From assembly GCA_026990045.1 (NCBI GenBank), contig JALSIK010000373.1, forward strand, positions 1 to 10,239: DNA of 10,239 bases, read 5' to 3'. This document shows, in pieces, positions 6,578 to 10,239 of the stretch. Origin of the DNA: Chromatiales bacterium. GTDB lineage: Bacteria; Pseudomonadota; Gammaproteobacteria; CAMYNG01. Position 1 is the stretch's first letter. Each line of letters opens with the position of its first letter. The notes under the pieces were generated by a model. The model had not been told where the DNA came from and ran no database searches. It saw only the letters and a list, made by a program, of their open reading frames with translations. The translations under genes were made by a program, and so were the position numbers.

Positions 6578-6614
6578 TCGAACCCAACCATTTGATTTCC
6601 GTGGGTTCGAATCC
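6578..6614. repeat. tRNA T-arm-derived inverted fragments
   Basis: CCGTGGGTTCGAATCC at 6599-6614 (plus strand) is identical over 16 nt to the T-arm of the adjacent tRNA-Ser, which reads the same on the minus strand at 6695-6680. It is therefore an inverted copy. A second T-arm-like piece, GGCTCGAACCCAACC (6575-6589), pairs with it through TCGAACCCA (6578-6586) and TGGGTTCGA (6602-6610) around a 15-nt loop. This looks like a relic of tRNA-derived sequence. Confidence 0.6.
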
Positions 6615-6624
6615 ACCAAACCTG

Positions 6625-6665
6625 TTCATTCCGCAGGGGGCCCTGCGGACCCCCTGCGGAATGAA
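6625..6665 (-). repeat. Perfect 16-bp hairpin abutting the tRNA-Ser 3' end
   Basis: TTCATTCCGCAGGGGG (6625-6640) and CCCCCTGCGGAATGAA (6650-6665) are perfect inverted repeats around a 9-nt loop. The loop, CCCTGCGGA, directly repeats part of the right arm. The hairpin begins at the base after the encoded CCA. With no T-run it is not a classical terminator, but it could stop transcription or guide 3' processing of the tRNA precursor, or be a mobile-type palindrome inserted next to the tRNA. Confidence 0.7.
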
Positions 6666-6756
<91 letters not shown>

Positions 6757-6766
6757 GGGGCCCGAT

Positions 6767-6796
6767 AGGATACGACCAAATTCGGCCGATCAACAA
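6767..6796 (-). promoter_or_regulatory. tRNA-Ser promoter with GC-rich discriminator
   Basis: On the minus strand TTGTTG (6796-6791) is followed 18 nt later by TATCCT (6772-6767), ending 10 nt before the mature tRNA. TTGATC (6793-6788) is an alternative -35 at 15 nt. The stretch between the -10 and the tRNA, ATCGGGCCCC, is GC-rich like the discriminators of stringently controlled stable-RNA promoters. Confidence 0.5.
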
Positions 6797-6801
6797 CAGA
6801 A

Positions 6802-6810
6802 TGTTATAAT
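6802..6810 (+). promoter_or_regulatory. Extended -10 promoter of mltF
   Basis: TGTTATAAT is a perfect extended -10 element (TGnTATAAT) on the plus strand. The -35 region (TTCGGC at 6781-6786, 18 nt away) is poor, as is common for extended -10 promoters. A start near 6817 gives mltF a leader of about 70 nt. Its upstream part overlaps the -35 of the divergent tRNA-Ser promoter. Confidence 0.6.
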
Positions 6811-6887
6811 CTGCTTATTTATTAGGCTGCGCCCCGAACGTACCGCCTCAAGCCGGGTCCAACGGGGACGATACACTGGAAACCGTG

Positions 6888-8318
6888 ATGGGATTCCCGC
6901 TCCACAAGCGCCGCGTCTGCGGCCTCATGGGAACAGCCGTGGTGGCCACCGCGCTGGCGCTGGTGGCCTGCGCCCCGCCCTCCACCCAGCTGGAGAAGGT
7001 CAAGGCGCGCGGCGAGCTGCGGGTTCTGAGCCGCCAGGCCGCCACCACCTACTACGAGGGGCCGGCGGGGCCCACGGGCCTGGAATACGAGCTCCTGCGC
7101 CGGTTCGCCGACGAGCTGGGCGTGGAGCTGGTCATCGAGACCCCGGATACCCTGCAGGAGATCCTGGACGGCGTGCGCGAAGGCCGCGCGGACCTGGCCG
7201 CCGCCGGCCTCACCGTGACCGAGACCCGCGCCCGCCTGGTGCGCTTCGCGCCGCCCTACCAATATATCACCCAGCAGCTCGTCTACCGCCGCGGCGAGGA
7301 ACCGCCCCGCAGCCTGGTGGAGGCGGCCCGCCGGGGCGACCTGGAAGTGGTGGCCGACAGCAGCCACGCGGAGCTGCTGCGCCGCCTCAAGGCCCGGCAC
7401 CCGGACCTCACCTGGCGCGAGTCGCCGGAGACCGACAGCATGGAGCTGCTGCAGCTGGTGGCCGAGAACCTCATCGACTACACCATCGTGGATTCCAACG
7501 AGCTGGCGCTCAACCGGCGCTTCTTCCCCAACCTGGCGGTGGCGCTGGACGTGTCCCAGCCCCAGCCCCTGGCCTGGGCCTTCGCGCCCGGCGAGGACGA
7601 CAGCCTCTACCGCGCCGCGCGGGACTACTTCCGGCGCCTGGAAAGCAGCGGTGACCTGGCGCGGCTGGTGCGGGCGTTCTACCGCCACGTGGACCGCTAC
7701 GACTACGCCGGGACCCGCACCTTCCTGCGCCACGTCAAGCGGCGCCTGCCGCGCTACCGCGAGCTGTTCGAACGGGCCGCGGCGCGCCACGGTCTGGACT
7801 GGAAGCTGGTGGCGGCGGTGGCCTACCAGGAGTCCCACTGGAACCCCCACGCGGTGTCGCCCACCGGCGTGCGCGGCATGATGATGCTGACCCGGGCCAC
7901 CGCCCGCCACCTGGGGATCCGCCGCCGCACCGACCCGGTCCAGAGCATCGAGGGCGGCACCCGCTACCTGGCGCGGCTCATCGAGCGCATCCCGGCCCAC
8001 ATCCCCGAGCCCGATCGCACCTGGCTGGCCCTGGCCGCCTACAACGTGGGCTTCGGCCACCTGGAAGACGCCCGCGACATCACCCGCCGGCGCGGCGGCG
8101 ACCCGGACGCCTGGGCCAGCGTGCGCGAGAACCTGCCGCTGCTGCGCAAGCGCAAGTGGTACCGCACCACGCGCTACGGCTACGCCCGCGGCAACGAGCC
8201 CGTGCGCTACGTGGAAAACATCCGCAGCTACTACGACATCCTCGACTGGTACCTGCAGCGGGAGCAGCCGGCGCCGCCGCGGCGGCCGGTGCTGGCCATC
8301 GCCACCCCGGCCCTGTGA
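6888..8318 (+). CDS. mltF: Membrane-bound lytic murein transglycosylase F (MltF)
   Basis: MltF cleaves the glycan strands of peptidoglycan between MurNAc and GlcNAc, leaving 1,6-anhydro-MurNAc ends. The 476-residue product has a signal with lipobox LVAC (lipidated Cys28; +2 is Ala, fitting the outer membrane). Next comes a family-3 solute-binding-like domain at about 45-265, starting VKARGELRVLSR and including the GVREGRADLAAAGLT block, then a C-terminal SLT/GH23 domain at about 285-430. Catalytic Glu315 lies in YQESHWNP, followed by SPTGVRGMMMLT and ALAAYNVGFGHLEDAR, all diagnostic of the MltF subfamily. The ATG at 6888 sits 7 nt from a weak GGA; GTG at 6885 is the other option. E. coli MltF is somewhat longer (518 residues). 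The binding domain regulates activity in homologues by sensing muropeptides. Confidence 0.95.
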   Translation: MGFPLHKRRVCGLMGTAVVATALALVACAPPSTQLEKVKARGELRVLSRQAATTYYEGPAGPTGLEYELLRRFADELGVELVIETPDTLQEILDGVREGRADLAAAGLTVTETRARLVRFAPPYQYITQQLVYRRGEEPPRSLVEAARRGDLEVVADSSHAELLRRLKARHPDLTWRESPETDSMELLQLVAENLIDYTIVDSNELALNRRFFPNLAVALDVSQPQPLAWAFAPGEDDSLYRAARDYFRRLESSGDLARLVRAFYRHVDRYDYAGTRTFLRHVKRRLPRYRELFERAAARHGLDWKLVAAVAYQESHWNPHAVSPTGVRGMMMLTRATARHLGIRRRTDPVQSIEGGTRYLARLIERIPAHIPEPDRTWLALAAYNVGFGHLEDARDITRRRGGDPDAWASVRENLPLLRKRKWYRTTRYGYARGNEPVRYVENIRSYYDILDWYLQREQPAPPRRPVLAIATPAL

Positions 8319-8320
8319 CC

Positions 8321-8340
8321 CCGCCGGCGGACACCGGCGG
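8321..8340 (+). terminator. Weak hairpin after mltF
   Basis: CCGCCGG and CCGGCGG form a 7-bp stem with a 6-nt loop starting 3 bp after the mltF stop. There is no T-run, and it runs straight into the next gene's -10, so it may only partly separate the two genes. Confidence 0.35.
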
Positions 8341-8342
8341 CC

Positions 8343-8351
8343 TGCTATACT
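8343..8351 (+). promoter_or_regulatory. Extended -10 promoter of the GGDEF gene
   Basis: TGCTATACT matches TGnTATAAT except at one position. No good -35 exists upstream (GCCGGC region). Transcription would start near 8358, giving a leader of about 48 nt that carries the hairpin at 8362-8385. Confidence 0.55.
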
Positions 8352-8361
8352 GACGTGCAAC

Positions 8362-8385
8362 GCGGGCGCCACGGGTGGCGCCCGC
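8362..8385 (+). promoter_or_regulatory. Strong 5' leader hairpin upstream of the GGDEF gene
   Basis: GCGGGCGCCAC and GTGGCGCCCGC form a perfect 11-bp stem with a minimal GG loop, ending 20 nt before the start codon. It occupies most of the predicted leader and leaves the GGCGGAG ribosome site just outside. It may protect the 5' end or modulate translation. Confidence 0.5.
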
Positions 8386-8405
8386 CCCAGGCGGAGCCCC
8401 CACGG

Positions 8406-9713
8406 ATGGATACCTCGACCACACAGCGGCGCCATCGCTTCCTTGCCTCCCTGCGCCTGCGCGTGGTGCTGGCCATCACCGCCATGCTGGTGCCGCTGGC
8501 CGTGCTGGCGGGACTCGGATACGCCTATTTCGTCAGTTCGCTGCGTACCCTCGACGGCGCCGTGGAGAGCCTGTTCGACGATCTCCACGTGGTGGCGGAA
8601 CTCCAGGACCAGTTGCGCCGCGTCCCGGCGCTCTACCGCCGCCTGCACCTCGATCCCCGGCCCGAGGACGGCGCCGCCCTGGCCCTGCTGGCGGCCGACG
8701 TGGACACCCTGTTCCAGCACGCCCGGGCCACCGGCCTGGCCCGCCTCCACGGCCAGACGGGCCTGGAGCAGGCGGCGGCCACCTGGGCCTCGCTGCGGCC
8801 GCGACTGGACCCGGACACCGCCGCCGGCCCCGGCGACGTCACCGCCGCGGTGGACACCGTTCTGCGCCACCTGGGCGAATTCGAGTCCACCGTCCACCAG
8901 GCCACGCGCACCGGGCTCTACCGGGCGCTGCAGGACCACAAGGACGCGGTGCTGGTCATCGCCGCCGTGGCCTTCTTCGGCTTCCTGTTCGCGCTCACCG
9001 CCGGCGGCCTGCTGTACCTGGCGGTGTTCGAGCCCCTGCGCCGACTGCGCCGGGGGGCCGAGCGAATCATGAGCGGGGACCTGGACCACCGCCTGGAGAT
9101 CGCCGAGCCCGGCGAGCTGGGCCGCCTGGCCGACGGCTACAACTGCATGGCCGGCATGCTGCGCAGCAGCCAGAACACGGTCCAGCTGCACACCATCCAC
9201 GACAGCCTCACCGGCCTGCTCAACCGCCGCGAGTTCAAGGCCCGCTTCGACACCGAGCTGGAGCGGGCGCGCCGCTACGCCCAGCCCTTCGCCCTCCTCA
9301 TGGTGGACGTGGACGGCCTCGGCCGGCTCAACGAGGAACTGGGCCACCTGGCCGGGGACGAGGCCCTGCGCATCCTGGCCGTGACCCTGAGCCGCCTGGT
9401 GCGGCCGGTGGACATCGTGGCCCGCTTCGGCAACGACGAATTCGTCATCGTCATGCCGGACATCGGGGCCGACGACGCCGTGGCCACCGCCCACCGCCTG
9501 CGCCGCCACGTCGCCGGGCAGGACCTGGCCCTGGCCAGCGGTGCGCCGGCCCGGCGGATCACCGTGAGCATCGGCCTGGCGGTGTACCCCGACGACGGCG
9601 ACGCGGTGGAGCCGCTGGTCGCCTGTGCCGCGGCGGCGCTGGAAGAAGCCAAGGCGGCGGGCGGCGACACCGTCGCCGGCGGGCCCCAAGCGGCGGCGGC
9701 CGGCGAGGCCTGA
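8406..9713 (+). CDS. Membrane sensor HAMP-GGDEF protein with degenerate GNDEF signature
   Basis: The 435-residue inner-membrane protein has a first transmembrane helix at about 18-42. A helical periplasmic region at about 44-180 resembles a four-helix-bundle sensor. A second membrane helix spans about 181-208, then come a HAMP linker (about 209-261) and a GGDEF domain (about 265-420) opening HDSLTGLLNRREF. Diguanylate cyclases make c-di-GMP from two GTP. Compared with PleD, Asp301, Asn309, Asp318 and the acidic pair of the signature (Asp344, Glu345) are kept. However, the signature is GNDEF (342-346), the usual F-F/H-K after the first Asp is GLG (304-306), and the C-terminal ADxALYxAK-GRN motif is AAAALEEAK-GGD. 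The inhibitory RxxD site is intact (RPVD, 333-336). ATG 8406 is chosen for GGCGGAG 9 nt upstream; GTG 8355 is unlikely. Confidence 0.88.
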   Translation: MDTSTTQRRHRFLASLRLRVVLAITAMLVPLAVLAGLGYAYFVSSLRTLDGAVESLFDDLHVVAELQDQLRRVPALYRRLHLDPRPEDGAALALLAADVDTLFQHARATGLARLHGQTGLEQAAATWASLRPRLDPDTAAGPGDVTAAVDTVLRHLGEFESTVHQATRTGLYRALQDHKDAVLVIAAVAFFGFLFALTAGGLLYLAVFEPLRRLRRGAERIMSGDLDHRLEIAEPGELGRLADGYNCMAGMLRSSQNTVQLHTIHDSLTGLLNRREFKARFDTELERARRYAQPFALLMVDVDGLGRLNEELGHLAGDEALRILAVTLSRLVRPVDIVARFGNDEFVIVMPDIGADDAVATAHRLRRHVAGQDLALASGAPARRITVSIGLAVYPDDGDAVEPLVACAAAALEEAKAAGGDTVAGGPQAAAAGEA

Positions 9714-9737
9714 ACACCCGTTCCGTATTTCACCGTC

Positions 9738-9757
9738 TTCCGGTCCCGCAACCGGAA
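9738..9757. terminator. Hairpin between convergent genes
   Basis: TTCCGGT and ACCGGAA pair around a 6-nt loop, 24 bp after the GGDEF gene stop and in the 140-bp gap before the convergent DUF2189 gene. No T-run follows on either strand, so termination is only inferred from the position. Confidence 0.4.
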
Positions 9758-9768
9758 TCGTGATCCCC

Positions 9769-9804
9769 AACGCAGAGGACGCCGGGAAGCGCGGAAGACG
9801 CAGG
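9769..9804. repeat. Degenerate short tandem repeat of the ACGCAGAGG type
   Basis: The segment reads as successive decayed units near 9 bp: ACGCAGAGG, ACGCCGGGA, AGCGCGGA, AGACGCAGG. It resembles the ACGCAGAGG-rich intergenic repeats found in many proteobacterial genomes. It is too short and diverged for a firm class assignment. Confidence 0.4.
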
Positions 9805-9853
9805 ATGCCGTCCCGGGACCTGCCCCGGCGCGCGCGGAACGCCTGGCCGGCCG

Positions 9854-10239
9854 CTATGCCCGCTCGTCCGTGCCGGCGGCGCCGGGGAGTATGGTCTCGC
9901 GGTAGGCGTGCCAGGTGGCATAGCCCAGCACCGGCGCGATGACCAGGAAGCCCGCCAGCGCGGTGGCGAACCCCGCAACCGTCAGCACCAGCACGATGAG
10001 CGCCCACACCGCCAGGGCCCCCTTGTTGCACCACACCGCGTGCAGGCTGGTGGCGATGGCCGTGGTGGCGGTGGCGTCCCGGTCCATGATCATGGGCAGG
10101 GCGAAGGCGCTGATGCAAAACAGCAGCACGCCGAAGACGGTGGCCACGGCCAGGAACCCGGTGCCGGTGACGGGCACCGCGGCCGCCACCGGGTAGGGGG
10201 GCGGCGCCACCACCATGTCCATGAGCGCGGGGATGAAGA
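9854..10239 (-). CDS. DUF2189 integral membrane protein, 5' end beyond window
   Basis: The visible C-terminal 127 residues run in from the right edge with no stop, so the true start lies outside; the internal Met at 10222 is not taken as the start. The segment is strongly hydrophobic: one helix around FLAVATVFGVLLFCISAFALP, then MIMDRDATATTAIATSL, AVWCNKGALAVWALIV and a long pair of helices ending GYATWHAYRE. The order (LPMIMDRD, then SLHAVWCN, then PVLGYATWHAYR) is the C-terminal pattern of DUF2189, a family of multi-pass membrane proteins of unknown function. It ends in a short polar tail (PGAAGTDERA) and is convergent with the GGDEF gene. Confidence 0.82.
   Translation of the reverse strand, partial: FIPALMDMVVAPPPYPVAAAVPVTGTGFLAVATVFGVLLFCISAFALPMIMDRDATATTAIATSLHAVWCNKGALAVWALIVLVLTVAGFATALAGFLVIAPVLGYATWHAYRETILPGAAGTDERA

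Larger units (their letters stand above)
6310..6665. other. 356-bp structured intergenic region between uup and tRNA-Ser
   Basis: No protein gene is supported here. It contains a perfect palindrome CTTCATGAAG (6378-6387), a plus-strand TATACT (6374-6379), a weak hairpin CCCTCC/GGAGGG (6394-6414), a hairpin TCGCGC-CGCT-GCGCGA (6554-6569), an inverted tRNA T-arm fragment and the large hairpin next to the tRNA. GC-rich clustered stem-loops between 6475 and 6570 resemble an intergenic repeat unit rather than coding sequence. Read-through transcription from tRNA-Ser or a promoter in this stretch should drive uup, but I see no strong minus-strand promoter. Confidence 0.5.

Noticed and set aside
6575..6617. 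A second tRNA gene
   Set aside because: Only T-arm-like pieces are present. There is no acceptor, D-arm or anticodon stem in order, and the best match to the tRNA is inverted.
6822..10118. 1098-residue minus-strand frame opposite mltF and the GGDEF gene
   Set aside because: No domain is recognisable and it covers two well-supported plus-strand genes plus their promoters. It is open only because of GC-biased third positions.

Overview
The window is GC-rich, densely coded gammaproteobacterial chromosome. Its gene types (a Uup close in sequence to the E. coli protein, MltF, a CCA-encoding tRNA-Ser and a DUF2189 membrane protein) fit a high-GC lineage such as the Ectothiorhodospiraceae/Chromatiales; that placement is an inference. 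There is no insertion sequence, integrase, phage gene or CRISPR array.

Left third (1-3118, minus strand): the start of a type VI secretion system (T6SS) operon. In transcription order it holds a short gene that is only the C-terminal domain of the T6SS FHA (TagH/ImpI) family, tssJ (outer-membrane lipoprotein), tssK (baseplate adaptor) and tssL (DotU-type inner-membrane protein, running off the left edge). The genes are tightly spaced. Together they connect the membrane complex to the baseplate; tssM and the sheath and tube genes would lie to the left, outside the window.

The 457-bp gap 3119-3575 is the most unusual part. It contains four tandem copies of an 18-bp palindromic operator at an exact 22-bp pitch (3246-3329), upstream of a plausible T6SS promoter. 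It also holds a perfect CRP/Vfr-type palindrome, further inverted repeats, two terminators of the preceding gene and two leader hairpins.

Middle (3576-6756, minus strand): a TIGR04219-type outer-membrane beta-barrel gene lies 40 bp behind uup (ABC-F ATPase). Upstream of uup is a long structured intergenic region that ends in tRNA-Ser(CGA). A perfect 16-bp hairpin abuts the tRNA CCA end, and an inverted fragment of the tRNA T-arm lies beyond it.

Right third: the tRNA and mltF (lytic transglycosylase lipoprotein, plus strand) are divergently transcribed from closely spaced promoters. mltF is followed by a membrane-bound HAMP-GGDEF protein with its own extended -10 promoter and a strong 5' leader hairpin; its GGDEF signature is degenerate (GNDEF) but an RxxD I-site is retained. 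A convergent minus-strand DUF2189 membrane protein gene runs off the right edge.
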